Of a stretch of DNA of 64,000 nucleotides, positions 17,023-26,518 are shown one piece after another (the first letter of the stretch is position 1; each line of letters starts with the position of its first letter). The stretch comes from Limnoglobus roseus. Lineage in GTDB: Bacteria; Planctomycetota; Planctomycetia; Gemmatales; Gemmataceae. The stretch is taken from positions 682,001 through 746,000 of the forward strand of contig NZ_CP042425.1 of assembly GCF_008254045.1 (NCBI RefSeq). The letters are read 5' to 3'. The position numbers were made by a program, and so were the translations under genes. The notes below the pieces were generated by a model. It did not search any database, was not told the origin of the DNA, and was given only the letters and a program-made list of their open reading frames with translations.

Positions 17023-20000
17023 TTACTGGCCGGCCCCCGGGAGGAGGCTGACCTTCGGCAGTTGGATGTCGTGGGCGGCCCCGCTGAAGATCGGGTTCAC
17101 CGACACCTTCACGCTCTTGCGGTCAGCCGTCACGTCGGCGACGGCCCGCATCGACGGGGCACTGGAGGTTACACCGGCCAACCGAGTTTCAAGCGGTTGG
17201 ACGACGACCGGCAGGTTCGACTTCGTCTGGCCGAGCATCGCGGCGTTCGCCCCGACACCGCCGGCCGAGGTCCCACCGCCGAAGCCCTTGTGGGTCGTCG
17301 TGGCCGCGGCCGTCGTTTCCTGACGAGCTTCTGGGGCGTCGTCGGTCGGCAGCACGGCCAGGTCGGTCCGCGTGCCGTCGGCGAGGCTGATCTCCACACC
17401 CTTCGGATCGTTCAGGTCGACGGTGAAGAAGTCGTGCGACTCCTTCTCCGTCCCCTGGTGTTTGGTGACGAACACCTGCACCGTGTTGCCGATCGTGCGG
17501 CCCAGAGCCCGCTTGACGTTGATCTTGTACGTGCCGTTCAGGGCCATCGCGGCGGTGTACGTCTCCGAGCGGTTGTCCCGTTCTTCGAGGATGTCACACT
17601 TCATGACGCCCCCGCCGACCGTCCGCTTGTGCGTCGGGCTGGCGGTCGAACCGGACGGTTCCGTCACGTACAGGTCGAGGTCGGCTTCGCCTTGCCACCG
17701 CAGGGCGATGACGAGATCGCGTTTCTTCTCCTGGTCGAGCAGTTTCTGGAAGCGCTCGACTTGCTCACCCTGGCCAGCCTTCTGGAACTTATCGACCAGT
17801 GTTGCGAGGCGGACCTTCGTCTCGGTGTGGTAATCCTGGCCGTCGTTGTTCCAGTCGCGGCCGAGCAGGTTGGCGGTCGCCCAGTGGATGGTGTCCGACT
17901 GAACGTCGCTCGCCTTGCCGGCGTAGACCAGGGCGTTCGCGTACGCCGCCGGGAGGTTCGGCTCAAGGCCAGCCGCCTTCTTGCAGTACGCCATCGCCTG
18001 GGCCGCCTGCCCGTTGTCGTTGGCCACTTGTGCGGCCTTCAGGTACCCCTTCGCTTCCGCCGGTTCGAAGTCCACCGTGGACATCGCGACCCGCTGGATG
18101 TCGGCCGGCGAGGCCTTGCTTTCCTTGAGGGCCATGCCGAGGGCGTCGTAGGCCCACTGGTCGGTCGTCAGGCCGCTGCGGATGCCGGTCTTGATCACCT
18201 CGGCCACGTGGTCGGGCTTCTCGACTTCCATGAGGAAGTCGGCACAGGCGACGACGAGCCCGGGGTCGGTCACGTTGGACTTATCCAGGGCTTGCTGCCA
18301 CATGCGGGTCGGGTTGTTCTTGTCGATGCCGGCGAGCATTTCGCGGACGTCGGCGTTCATGTTCTTCAGGCGATCGTCCTTGCCAGGACCACCCACGGCA
18401 ACGGCGTTCTTATCGCGGGCCGGGTTGCCGGGGCCGCCGGCGGCGTTCGCGCCTTCCGGCTTCTTGTACTTCACGCTCGCACCGGGGTGGTACTTGCCGT
18501 TCGCCCGCACGATGAGTGCCCGTGCCGGCGGATAGTAGGCGAGCGAGTTCAGGTACTTCTGTTCGACGATGTCGGCTTCCTCGTCGTCTTGCTGACCGCC
18601 GCGGGGGGTGCTAACGCGGAACTGGCTGTTCAGCTTCGACCACTCGCCCTTGGCCACGACTTCGGTGATGAGGGTGGAAATCAGCTGGTAGTTAACCAGC
18701 GAGTTCCCCTGGATACCGAACTGACCACCGAGGTTACCGAACTGGCCGACTTGGCCGCCACCGACCCCTGCGAGACCACCGCCGGCCCCGAGGTTGTTCG
18801 CCGCCCCACCGCCGAGCAACCCGCCGCCGCCGGCCATACCGCCGGCGAAGCCTTGCCCGCCGCCGAGGCCACCACCGCCGAGGCCGCCGAGGCCACCACC
18901 GCCGAGACCGCCGAGGCCGCCGAGACCTGCACCGCCGAAGCCGCCGAGGCCGATGCCGCCGATAGCCCCGAACCCGCCGGCGAAGGTCGCCTGTCCGAAC
19001 AGTTGCACGTTCTGCGTCTGGACGTTTTGGTTCTGGTTCAGCGACGCCTGGTTCACCGACGACGGAATCTGGTACACCAGCTCACCGATGTCGAAAGCCT
19101 GGACGACCTTCTCCGTGAAGCGGCGTTCGTAGGTCGTGATCTCGATGTACTCGGGCCGGACGATGTAGAACGCCCCGATGCTCTGCAACGCGATGTCGAG
19201 GAACGCCCCGACGGTCAGGCCGTAGAACTTCTGTTTCAGCGGGAACTTCTTGTCGAGGATCGCCCCTTCCGACTGCTCCGTCTTGAAGGCGTCTTCCAGG
19301 ATCACGAACTTCAGGTCGTGGTCCTTCTCGAGTTGCGCGATCACGTCCTTGAGGGCGAGGCCGTCGAGTTCGTTCTCGATCTTGATCTTCTGGGCGGTCG
19401 GGCCTTCGAGGACCGACTTGATCCGCCGCATGCTCGCCGGCACGTCGGCCCCGATGCTGGCCGACTTGTACTTTTCGCGGTCGGCCGTCAGTTCCCGCCA
19501 CACGGCCGCCGGCGGGAAGTGGACCGGCGGTTCGTCCGGGTACGGGATGAACGACTTCTCGACCTGCATCATGGTGAGCAGGTAGCGGTCTTCGCGGATG
19601 CGGACCAGTTCGCGGTACTCGCGGAGGTTCGTGGCCGCCTGGCCGATCAGGTAACTGGCCGTCGCTTCCGGCGGCACGACTTGGCCGCGGTTGATGCGCT
19701 CTTGCACCAGCACCTGGGCTTCTTGCTGGGCCAGTTCGAAGCGGGCCTGGTTCATGAGTTGGCGGAACGAGTCGATCCGGGCGACCGTCTGCCGCTCCTC
19801 GGCCTGTTGCCGTTCGAACTCGTTGATCCGCAGCTTCGTCCGGGCGACCCGTTCGCGATCTTCGGCGATCTGCCGCTTGATGGCCGCCCCCTGCGTGGAG
19901 ACGGTCTGCATCATCGACTCGATGTCGCCGGAAAGCCGCTGCCGGAAGCTGTCGCTGAGTTGAGCGTTCGACAGGATCGTGTCGCGCTGCCGCTTCAGGT

Positions 20001-21603
20001 CTTCGTAAGCAGCGTCCGGGTCGGTCTTGAACAACTGCCGCGACCGGCGGATCGTTTCGTCCACGAGCACGCGGTACTGCTGTTCGAGGATCGCCCGCTC
20101 GGCTTCAGCTTGTTGCAAACCGCCACCCGCGGGCGGCGGCACGTCCCCGCCCGCACCGGCCGGCGGAGGCGGTTCGGCCTGGGCGAGGATCGCGAGCTTC
20201 TCACGCGCCACCTTCTCCGACTGTTTGAGGTTGTCGCTGAGTTGGGCCTTCATCTTCGCCCGCGTCAGGTCGCCCTTGCGGAGCTTGTCGATGACCTTCA
20301 GACCTTGCTCGACTTCCAGGTTCGCCGGGTCGATCTTCGCGGCCGCCTGGTACAACTTCTCGGCGTGCTCGATCTTGTCGCTGTTGATGGCGAAGACCGC
20401 TTGCGACAGGAACTCTTCGCGGAACAGACGGAACTGCTGCGCGCCCAACGCGAGGGCACGGTCGGCCGAGAGGATCGCCGGGGCGTCCTTGCTCGGTGCG
20501 TCCCGCCACTGTTGAACGATCGCGTGCAGGAAGTAGTTGTCGTTCTCGGAAACGGGCAACCGTTCCGCGAGGTCGACCTTCACCACTTGCCCGTCAACGA
20601 CACCTTCCACCTTCGCGGTGACGGACGGCGCGTCGGCCTTCAGCGAACCGACGACGAGCGTCGCCCGGTCGGCCCGCAGCGGCGGGAGGCGGGTCGGGTA
20701 GCTCTCGGCGACTTCGGCCCCGTACTCGACCTTCGTCGGCTTCAGCACCGGCACGGCGAAGCTGGCGAAGACCTTCGCGGAGAAGTCGGCCTGACCGCGT
20801 TCGCCGGAGGTGTCTTCCGTCAGGCGGATGACCGCCCCGCCGGTGAGCGTCGCGAGGCCGTGGAGGTTTTGCGAATTGATCTTCAGGCCGAGCGGCACGG
20901 CGTAGAATGCGATGTTGGCCTGATCGAGTTTGCCCCCGAGTTCGACGCGGGCCGCTTCGCTGATCGTTTCAGTACTCGCGGCACTTTCGCCGTCGCCGAG
21001 GAAGAGAATGACCTGCTGCCGGGCCGGGTTCGAGTCGAACGCCTTCGCGGCTTTTTCGAGGCCCGCCTTCAGGTCCGTGGCCCCAGCGGCGAACTCCGTC
21101 TCGGAGAGTTGGGCCGCCGCACCGACGACCACGTCCGACTTCGCGGCCTTGAACCCCTCGGTGAGGGACCGGGTGGCCTTCGCGTCGTCAAGGTTGACCG
21201 TCCACACGTCGATGCGGTCGTTCGCCCCGGCGGCCTTCGTGATCGCGTCGATGATCTGGCGGGCACGCTTCAGCGGCGAACCGGCCTGGCTGGCGGACGT
21301 GTCCACCATGACGAGAATGTCGCGGTCCTTGTCAACCGACTTCGCGAGGGTCGGCTTCATCTGCCACGCGAAGACCGTCTTGCCGCCCCGCTCCTTGTAC
21401 GTAAGGGCAGGCTGGTTGGTGAACTTCGACTGGCTGAAGCTGTCCTTCTCGGGCGCCCCATCCGGCTTGGCTGTGGGAACCGCGTCCGTGCCGCCCCGCC
21501 CTTTCCCGGCGATCTCTCCGAAGACGGTTGTGCCGATTACCGCGCTCGCGGCCGCTGTGCCGAGAATGGCGGTCAGCAACCGGAGCCGTTTGACGATAGT
21601 CAT
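17023..21603 (-). CDS. Large exported vWA protein with coiled coils, Gly-rich segment and DUF2135-like C-terminal domain
   Basis: A 1526-residue protein with an N-terminal hydrophobic signal (LLTAILGTAAASAVIGTTVFG). A von Willebrand A domain (about 93-260) has an intact MIDAS: DTSAS (101-105), the Thr of GATDLKAG and the Asp of LGDG. Then come helical segments (DRERVARTKLRINEFERQQAEE), a secretin/TonB-like strand pattern (LDGLALKDVIAQLEKDHDLKFVIL), a very Gly-rich stretch (about 870-950), TPR-like helices (about 1080-1280) and a DUF2135-like domain (about 1290-1400; RWQGEADLDLYVTEPSG). It is probably a metal-dependent surface adhesion or assembly protein; function is inference. Gene and terminator stand alone as one unit. 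Confidence 0.75.
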   Translation of the reverse strand: MTIVKRLRLLTAILGTAAASAVIGTTVFGEIAGKGRGGTDAVPTAKPDGAPEKDSFSQSKFTNQPALTYKERGGKTVFAWQMKPTLAKSVDKDRDILVMVDTSASQAGSPLKRARQIIDAITKAAGANDRIDVWTVNLDDAKATRSLTEGFKAAKSDVVVGAAAQLSETEFAAGATDLKAGLEKAAKAFDSNPARQQVILFLGDGESAASTETISEAARVELGGKLDQANIAFYAVPLGLKINSQNLHGLATLTGGAVIRLTEDTSGERGQADFSAKVFASFAVPVLKPTKVEYGAEVAESYPTRLPPLRADRATLVVGSLKADAPSVTAKVEGVVDGQVVKVDLAERLPVSENDNYFLHAIVQQWRDAPSKDAPAILSADRALALGAQQFRLFREEFLSQAVFAINSDKIEHAEKLYQAAAKIDPANLEVEQGLKVIDKLRKGDLTRAKMKAQLSDNLKQSEKVAREKLAILAQAEPPPPAGAGGDVPPPAGGGLQQAEAERAILEQQYRVLVDETIRRSRQLFKTDPDAAYEDLKRQRDTILSNAQLSDSFRQRLSGDIESMMQTVSTQGAAIKRQIAEDRERVARTKLRINEFERQQAEERQTVARIDSFRQLMNQARFELAQQEAQVLVQERINRGQVVPPEATASYLIGQAATNLREYRELVRIREDRYLLTMMQVEKSFIPYPDEPPVHFPPAAVWRELTADREKYKSASIGADVPASMRRIKSVLEGPTAQKIKIENELDGLALKDVIAQLEKDHDLKFVILEDAFKTEQSEGAILDKKFPLKQKFYGLTVGAFLDIALQSIGAFYIVRPEYIEITTYERRFTEKVVQAFDIGELVYQIPSSVNQASLNQNQNVQTQNVQLFGQATFAGGFGAIGGIGLGGFGGAGLGGLGGLGGGGLGGLGGGGLGGGQGFAGGMAGGGGLLGGGAANNLGAGGGLAGVGGGQVGQFGNLGGQFGIQGNSLVNYQLISTLITEVVAKGEWSKLNSQFRVSTPRGGQQDDEEADIVEQKYLNSLAYYPPARALIVRANGKYHPGASVKYKKPEGANAAGGPGNPARDKNAVAVGGPGKDDRLKNMNADVREMLAGIDKNNPTRMWQQALDKSNVTDPGLVVACADFLMEVEKPDHVAEVIKTGIRSGLTTDQWAYDALGMALKESKASPADIQRVAMSTVDFEPAEAKGYLKAAQVANDNGQAAQAMAYCKKAAGLEPNLPAAYANALVYAGKASDVQSDTIHWATANLLGRDWNNDGQDYHTETKVRLATLVDKFQKAGQGEQVERFQKLLDQEKKRDLVIALRWQGEADLDLYVTEPSGSTASPTHKRTVGGGVMKCDILEERDNRSETYTAAMALNGTYKINVKRALGRTIGNTVQVFVTKHQGTEKESHDFFTVDLNDPKGVEISLADGTRTDLAVLPTDDAPEARQETTAAATTTHKGFGGGTSAGGVGANAAMLGQTKSNLPVVVQPLETRLAGVTSSAPSMRAVADVTADRKSVKVSVNPIFSGAAHDIQLPKVSLLPGAGQ

Positions 21604-22091
21604 TGCCCGGACGCTCCATGCTAAAGGGCCGAGGGAAACGGTAGTTCTCGCCCGGCCCGGACACGAGAAGACCTATTCAGAAATTGTAAGTGATCGCGAC
21701 AGGGGTCCGCCATCGGAAATCGCACGGAAGTCGCCGGTCGCAGGGGATGGCCGCAGACCGGCCGGAAAAGCCCCCGCATCCGCGCGAGTCGCGCCATTTT
21801 GACCGGGCGAACCGGTTCCGGGCGTCCCGATCAGCGGAATCGGTGAAATCTACCCGCTTAACGGGTGAACGCGAATGTTGTTGGCGGGAATGTGTGCGGC
21901 CGCCAACCGGCCGGGACGTTTCAATCGCTCCATCGGTTTCGCTTGACTTGACCTGACCGCGAACTACGCTCCATGCGGAGAGTTTCCGTAGTGGCAGAAC
22001 TTTCGGCCCGCTCACGCCCGCCGTTCCCCTGCGGTTGGTCCAATATTCGCCGCATCGGTTGATTCAATGCGGATTTAAGGAGTTCCCGCGG
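21604..22091. other. Divergent promoter region between the vWA and coiled-coil genes
   Basis: 488 bases between two divergent starts. On the plus strand I see TTGACT (21943-21948), 16 bases and TACGCT (21965-21970), a plausible promoter for the coiled-coil gene. For the vWA gene only a TACAAT-like -10 (21683-21688, minus) was seen, with no matching -35. There is no small ORF with a credible start. Confidence 0.4.
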
Positions 22092-23051
22092 ATGGCGAAC
22101 CCGAATACGCCCCCCGACCCACCCCCGTCGATTTCCGCGGCCGAGTTGCGCCGCCGCCTGTTGTCGTCAACCCCGCCGCCCCCGAACGGGGCGACCGGAA
22201 CGGTCGAACTGGACCTGGACGGCGAAAAGCCGAGTGGCCACGTTTCGACCGAAGAAATGCTCCGCAAACTCCGGATGCCCGCCGGCGGGGCCACCGCCGC
22301 TGCGGCCCCAGCCGTCGCGGAAGCCCCGCCGACCGCGTTCCAGTCGAAGCTCGCCGCCATCGGCCGCCGGCCCGGGTCCGGGGTCAACACCCCGGCGTAC
22401 ACGCCCGGCTACGGGATGGACCCGAACGACACGCCGTCCGCCGAGATCGCGCGGCTGAAGACCGAGAACAAGGAGTTGAAGCAACTCCTCGGCGAGATGA
22501 AGCACCTGCTGCAAGAGGCCAGCGAGGCTGAGCAGGGCGTCACCAAGTTGAAGGACGAGCACGCGCAACAAATCGCCGACCAGGAGCAGCAGATCGCCGC
22601 CCTGACGGAGCAACTGCACTCGATCGAGGAGCAGATTGCCGCCGGCACCCTGGCCCACGCGGAACCCGTTACCGCCCCGAAAACCCGCACCGAGTTGGAA
22701 GACTGGACCGAGGAACTGGAGCAAGAAGCCTCGCGGTTGAACCAGGAGCGGAAGCGGCTGGAAGACGACCGCCGCCAGTTGCAGGAAGACGAAGAAGCCC
22801 TGGAAAAGCAAATGCGCGACATGGAAGTGTCGATGGCCCGGGAGCGGGCGCTGATGGCCCGCCAGGAAACGGAACTGAAGCGCCTGAGCGCTGAGATTCA
22901 GCACGAACTCGAAATCATGCAGCGCGGCGACGCCAGCCTCCGCGAGCAAATGCAGAAGTTCCAGCGTCGAGCACAAGAAGTCTTGCAGAAGCCCGGTCCG
23001 GGCGGCCCCGGCGCTCCGCCCTCCGGCCCGCAACCGTGGGGGCGACGGTAG
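22092..23051 (+). CDS. Coiled-coil protein with Pro-rich ends, unknown function
   Basis: A 319-residue protein; AAGGAG nine bases before ATG 22092 decides the start. The N-terminal 115 residues are Pro/Ala-rich and probably disordered. From about 118 to 295 there is a long heptad-type coiled coil (EIARLKTENKELKQLLGEM ... ERKRLEDDRRQLQEDEEALE), ending in a Gly/Pro tail (KPGPGGPGAPPSG). No signal peptide, so cytoplasmic. It resembles the partial protein at the left edge of the window in composition, but I cannot claim homology. Probably a scaffold or partitioning-type protein. Confidence 0.7.
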   Translation: MANPNTPPDPPPSISAAELRRRLLSSTPPPPNGATGTVELDLDGEKPSGHVSTEEMLRKLRMPAGGATAAAAPAVAEAPPTAFQSKLAAIGRRPGSGVNTPAYTPGYGMDPNDTPSAEIARLKTENKELKQLLGEMKHLLQEASEAEQGVTKLKDEHAQQIADQEQQIAALTEQLHSIEEQIAAGTLAHAEPVTAPKTRTELEDWTEELEQEASRLNQERKRLEDDRRQLQEDEEALEKQMRDMEVSMARERALMARQETELKRLSAEIQHELEIMQRGDASLREQMQKFQRRAQEVLQKPGPGGPGAPPSGPQPWGRR

Positions 23052-23064
23052 TCTCCGCGAAGAC

Positions 23065-23139
23065 AAGGCGAGCCGAGCACCGTAAGGTGCCGGGTGTCCA
23101 CCCGCGACACCCGGCACCTTACGGTGCTCGGCTCGCCTT
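23065..23139. repeat. REP-like inverted repeat, copy A
   Basis: Perfect 34-bp arms (23065-23098 and 23106-23139) around a seven-base loop. The outer T-run TTTTTC after the right arm also makes it a possible terminator for the coiled-coil gene. Each arm contains the core GAGCCGAGCACCGTAAGG, itself a small hairpin (GCACC, GTAA, GGTGC). Nearly the same core recurs at 47.7 kb and a covarying version at 34.5 kb. Confidence 0.85.
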
Positions 23140-23217
23140 TTTCGTTCTAGAATTGGCGGTCCCAGAACCCGCCGCGGGGCGGCTGACCCGATCCCCCGCC
23201 CACTCTCATTTTCCCCG

Positions 23218-23246
23218 CTGACTCCGTCCGGCGTTCCTGGTATCAT
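23218..23246 (+). promoter_or_regulatory. Probable promoter of the zinc-ribbon membrane protein operon
   Basis: CTGACT (23218-23223), a 17-base spacer and TATCAT (23241-23246) lie 39 bases upstream of the first zinc-ribbon gene and downstream of the REP-like repeat. Both hexamers are close to the housekeeping consensus. Confidence 0.45.
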
Positions 23247-23284
23247 GCCGCCGTCTCCCGGTTCGCCCCTCAGGATGACTGCGC

Positions 23285-24541
23285 ATGGGCACGACCTACA
23301 CCGTCACGCGGACGATCAAGTGCTGGAAGCGGCACGAGTGCCTCGACTGCGGGTGCGAGTACCGCTACCAGTTCGAGCGGAAGATCAAGGGCCAGGGCAG
23401 TTCCGAGGCGGCCGCCCTGAAAGCCGCGAACAAGAACGTCGATAAGGCCGTCGGTACGGAAGTGGACGTCCGCCCGTGCCCGACGTGCGGCCGGGTTCAG
23501 CCCGACATGGTCGGCCAGGGGAAGGCCAACGGGCACTCGGGGATCGGCCTCCTCACGATCCCGCTCGCGGCCCTCGTGTACACCCTCGGGGCCACCTACG
23601 TTCTCGGCGGCAACCTCGCGTCGATCATCCTGGCAGCGATCCTCACCGGCGTCGCCCTCATCAACCTGATGATCGCCCGCGGCAACCCGAACCGTGACCG
23701 GGACGCCAACGTCGCCGAGGCCGAGAAACTCCTCGACGCCGGCACGGTGGAGACGGTCGCCAAAGGGGACGATACGAAGGTCGAACCGGCCCCCGCCCCG
23801 ATGGGTCTGCCCCACTGGCTGGGCATCGGCTTCGGCCTGCTCGCCGTGCTCGTCGCCCTCGCCCCGATGATTTACCAGACGATCAACAACCTCCCGTTCA
23901 ACGTCGACACGAAGCCGGACGTGGTCTCGCCCGGCAACGAGGTGAAGGTTTACTTCCCCGACAGCATCGACTGCGTGAAAAGCTACTGGCGGGGCAGTGC
24001 CGTTGCCGCGGTCCTGAACGCCAACGAACTCGGCGGCCCGGTCGGCCTGACGGCGTCATCGAATGACAGCCAGTGGAGCAACTCGATCTACGCCAAGAAC
24101 AGCGAGAAGCACACGCACCCGTCGCTCTGGGCGAGGGTCCGCATCCCATCGGAGGCCCGCCTGACCGGCAAGACGCTCAAGGTGAAGGTCGTCATGGTCG
24201 TCCAGTACCCGTCGGTCAACGCCAGCGACAAGTTCGAGCCGCAGCAGACCACCATCGCGAAGGACTTTGCCGTCACGCTCGCCCCGATCGGGGCCGGCCA
24301 GGCGTATTCGAGGATCTGGAACGGCGGCGTGATCGTGGCCGGCCTTCTGGCCGCCGGGTCGTGCTTCTACCTGCGGTCGTTGAACAAACAGCTCCAGCGA
24401 ACGGCCATCCCGCCCGTCATCGACCCGATCGAGGACGAAGACGAAGATCAGCCCGGCCGGCCGGACAATGAAGACGATGAGGACGACCGGCCGCGCCGCG
24501 GAAAGGACGACGACCGTCGCCGCGACCGCGACGAGGATTGA
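23285..24541 (+). CDS. Zinc-ribbon membrane protein, paralogue 1, unknown family
   Basis: A 418-residue protein. The N-terminal 70 residues hold two cysteine pairs, CLDCGC (Cys19, 22, 24) and CPTCG (Cys65, 68), which can form a zinc ribbon on the cytoplasmic side. Two helices follow (about 85-132, LLTIPLAALVYTLGATYVLGG and LASIILAAILTGVALINLMI), a third at about 178-200, then a beta-rich domain of about 135 residues (VKVYFPDSIDCVKSYWRGS ... KVVMVVQYPSVNASDKFEPQ), a fourth helix (about 345-362) and an Asp/Glu/Arg tail. The next gene is clearly a paralogue with the same order. I do not recognise the family. Confidence 0.75.
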   Translation: MGTTYTVTRTIKCWKRHECLDCGCEYRYQFERKIKGQGSSEAAALKAANKNVDKAVGTEVDVRPCPTCGRVQPDMVGQGKANGHSGIGLLTIPLAALVYTLGATYVLGGNLASIILAAILTGVALINLMIARGNPNRDRDANVAEAEKLLDAGTVETVAKGDDTKVEPAPAPMGLPHWLGIGFGLLAVLVALAPMIYQTINNLPFNVDTKPDVVSPGNEVKVYFPDSIDCVKSYWRGSAVAAVLNANELGGPVGLTASSNDSQWSNSIYAKNSEKHTHPSLWARVRIPSEARLTGKTLKVKVVMVVQYPSVNASDKFEPQQTTIAKDFAVTLAPIGAGQAYSRIWNGGVIVAGLLAAGSCFYLRSLNKQLQRTAIPPVIDPIEDEDEDQPGRPDNEDDEDDRPRRGKDDDRRRDRDED

Positions 24542-24613
24542 CCGCCCGCCGCGGCCGGAAATGAGATAAGATCACCCCACACGCTTGCCCCGGCTCTCAG
24601 GTATCGACTGCCC

Positions 24614-25876
24614 GTGTCCACGCTCTACGCACTCCGGGTCCGCTGCCTGAAGCGGCACACCTGCACCGGGTGCGGGTGCGTCTACCGCGTGCGCCAGGAA
24701 CTGACCGTCACCGAGAAGGCCCGTTCCGAAGAGTCGGCCGCGAAGACGGCCACGAAGCGAATCAACCAGCAACTCGTCACCGAGCCGAACGCCGTCGCCT
24801 GCCCCGACTGTGGGCAGTTCCAGCCCGATCTCGTCGGCCACCGCCAGGCGAACCTTCACGGCCTCGTCACCATCCTCAGCGTGGCCGCCGTAATGACAAT
24901 TGCGTTCGCGGCCGCAATCCTCGGGCTGAGCGGCGGTCTGACCGCTGCCCTGTTGGCCGGGGCGTGCATCGTGACGGCGGTCGCCCACGTCTTCGGCGGC
25001 ACGCGGAACCCGAACGCCAACCCCGCCGCCAACCGCACCGCGTCCCGACAGATGGAAGACGGCGGCGACCTGGACGTGACCCACAGCGGCGACCGCGAAC
25101 AAGTTCGCCCGCCGGTCGGCCCGTTCACCCGCTGGCACACGGTCGGCATCGTCGGCGTCCTCATCGCGGCCGGCGTCCTGCTCGTGCCGGGCGTCGTGAA
25201 GGACCGCCCCACCGAGTCCGTCCACTTCCTCCGCGCCGGCCCCGGCGAGGAACTGCGGGTCGAGTTCGCCGACGCGATCGACGCCGTGAACGGCAACTGG
25301 CGCGGCACCGTCAAGGTGACAGTGCAGAACCCGCAGGACTTCCGCAACCAACCGCCGCTCGTGCCGGCCACGACCAACGACGCCCAGTGGACGACGTCGG
25401 CCGCCGTCCCGCCGGGCCGCAAGAAGCTTCACCCGCAACTCTGGGCGACGCTCACCATCCCGAACGAGGACCGCGTGACCGGCAAGACGCTCGACCTGAA
25501 GGTGGACCTGGAAGTGGTCTACCCCGAGTTGGACGGCAAGTTCGTCCGCGACCGCCGCGTGACGCTGTGGAAGGACCTCTCGGTGAAGGTGTCGAACGAG
25601 ACGCTCTTCGGCCGCGTCTGGCAAATCCCCGTCCGGTGGGTCGGCATCTTCTTCGGCATCCTGACGCTGGCGTTCGCCGGTCTCTTTCTGACGGCCCTCG
25701 GCCACGGCTTGGCGAAGATGGCCGAGCCGACGAAGGCGGAGGTGGAGGAAGTCGCCGCCGCCCTCGCCGCCGCCCGCGACGAGCGACCGGTCCCAAGCGA
25801 CCCCCGTGCCGCCGCCCGCGTGGCGCGCCGCACGCTGGAATCGCAGCCCGAGGAAGAAGAAACCTCCTCCGCGTAA
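24614..25876 (+). CDS. Zinc-ribbon membrane protein, paralogue 2
   Basis: A 420-residue protein starting at GTG (24614). It shares the layout of the upstream gene: CTGCGC (Cys17, 20, 22) and CPDCG (Cys63, 66), two close membrane helices, a third helix (TVGIVGVLIAAGVLLVPGVV), a beta-rich domain and a fourth helix (WVGIFFGILTLAFAGLFLTAL). Shared phrases include the QPD(M/L)VG motif after the second Cys pair, GNPN-like loops, the pair VEFADAIDAVNGNWRG / VYFPDSIDCVKSYWRG, NDAQW / NDSQW, and RVTGKTLDLKVDLEVVYP / RLTGKTLKVKVVMVVQYP. The C-terminal helix is acidic. The 72-base gap and shared direction suggest co-transcription. Function unknown. Confidence 0.75.
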   Translation: MSTLYALRVRCLKRHTCTGCGCVYRVRQELTVTEKARSEESAAKTATKRINQQLVTEPNAVACPDCGQFQPDLVGHRQANLHGLVTILSVAAVMTIAFAAAILGLSGGLTAALLAGACIVTAVAHVFGGTRNPNANPAANRTASRQMEDGGDLDVTHSGDREQVRPPVGPFTRWHTVGIVGVLIAAGVLLVPGVVKDRPTESVHFLRAGPGEELRVEFADAIDAVNGNWRGTVKVTVQNPQDFRNQPPLVPATTNDAQWTTSAAVPPGRKKLHPQLWATLTIPNEDRVTGKTLDLKVDLEVVYPELDGKFVRDRRVTLWKDLSVKVSNETLFGRVWQIPVRWVGIFFGILTLAFAGLFLTALGHGLAKMAEPTKAEVEEVAAALAAARDERPVPSDPRAAARVARRTLESQPEEEETSSA

Positions 25877-25898
25877 CACTCACCCCCTGGAGTTCCTC

Positions 25899-26426
25899 AT
25901 GGTCCGTCTGGCTGTCCTGGCCTGCCTGCTCGCCCCGCTATCGCTGTCGGCCGCCGACCCGGTGAAGATCGGCACCCTCTCGGCCGAGCCGCCGAAGGAG
26001 TGGAAGGCCGAGAAGACGGCGAACCGCCTGCGGTCTCACCAGTTCAAGATTCCGTCGGGCGAGGAGGGCGTGCCGGACGCCGAACTGATCGTGTCGCCGC
26101 TGTCGAAGAAGGCCGAGGTGATGTTCCCCGGCTGGAAGGCTCAGTTCGCGCCGTCGGACGGCAAGACCCTCGAGGACGTGGCGAAGGAGTCGAAGGCCGA
26201 AGTCGGCGGCGCGACGCTGCACACGCTGGACGTTCACGGCACCTGGACGTTCAAGGAGCGTCCGTTCGACCCGAAGTCGAAGGAGGAAGTGAAGCCCGAC
26301 TACCGCGCGATCTGGGTGATCGTCACTGAGAAGGACGAGGCCACATCCGTCCGCTTCAGCGGCCCAGAGAAGGTGATCGAGAAGCACAAGAAAGAGTTCG
26401 ACGCCTTCTTGAAGGCGCTGAAGTGA
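25899..26426 (+). CDS. Exported protein, third gene of the zinc-ribbon operon
   Basis: A 175-residue protein with a GGAG ribosome site and a signal peptide (MVRLAVLACLLAPLSLSAADP, cleavage near residue 19). The mature domain is hydrophilic alpha/beta (FKIPSGEEGVPDAELIVSPL ... RAIWVIVTEKDEATSVRFSGPEKVI) and ends in a Lys-rich helix. It starts 22 bases after the second zinc-ribbon gene and is followed by a palindromic terminator, so the three genes form one probable unit. I do not recognise the family. Confidence 0.7.
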   Translation: MVRLAVLACLLAPLSLSAADPVKIGTLSAEPPKEWKAEKTANRLRSHQFKIPSGEEGVPDAELIVSPLSKKAEVMFPGWKAQFAPSDGKTLEDVAKESKAEVGGATLHTLDVHGTWTFKERPFDPKSKEEVKPDYRAIWVIVTEKDEATSVRFSGPEKVIEKHKKEFDAFLKALK

Positions 26427-26435
26427 GGAAACCTC

Positions 26436-26465
26436 AAAGCCCACCCGTCGCGACGGATGGGCTTT
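26436..26465. terminator. 30-bp palindrome terminator, copy 1
   Basis: Arms AAAGCCCACCCGTCG and CGACGGATGGGCTTT (one mismatch) form a near-perfect 30-bp palindrome ten bases after the stop of the exported protein gene. The same sequence recurs at 59786-59815 and 61751-61780. Confidence 0.75.
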
Positions 26466-26518
26466 CGCCTGTTGAACTTGTCACCAGTGGCGGGAGGGTA
26501 TCACGCTTGTTGAAGGGG

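Noticed and set aside
17062..21624. 1520-codon open frame opposite the vWA gene
   Set aside because: Antisense shadow. The minus strand has a signal peptide, MIDAS motif and a terminator; the plus frame has Arg/Val/Leu-rich noise.
24542..24613. TTGACC and TAAGAT between the zinc-ribbon genes as a promoter
   Set aside because: The spacer is 23 bases, too long, so co-transcription is preferred.
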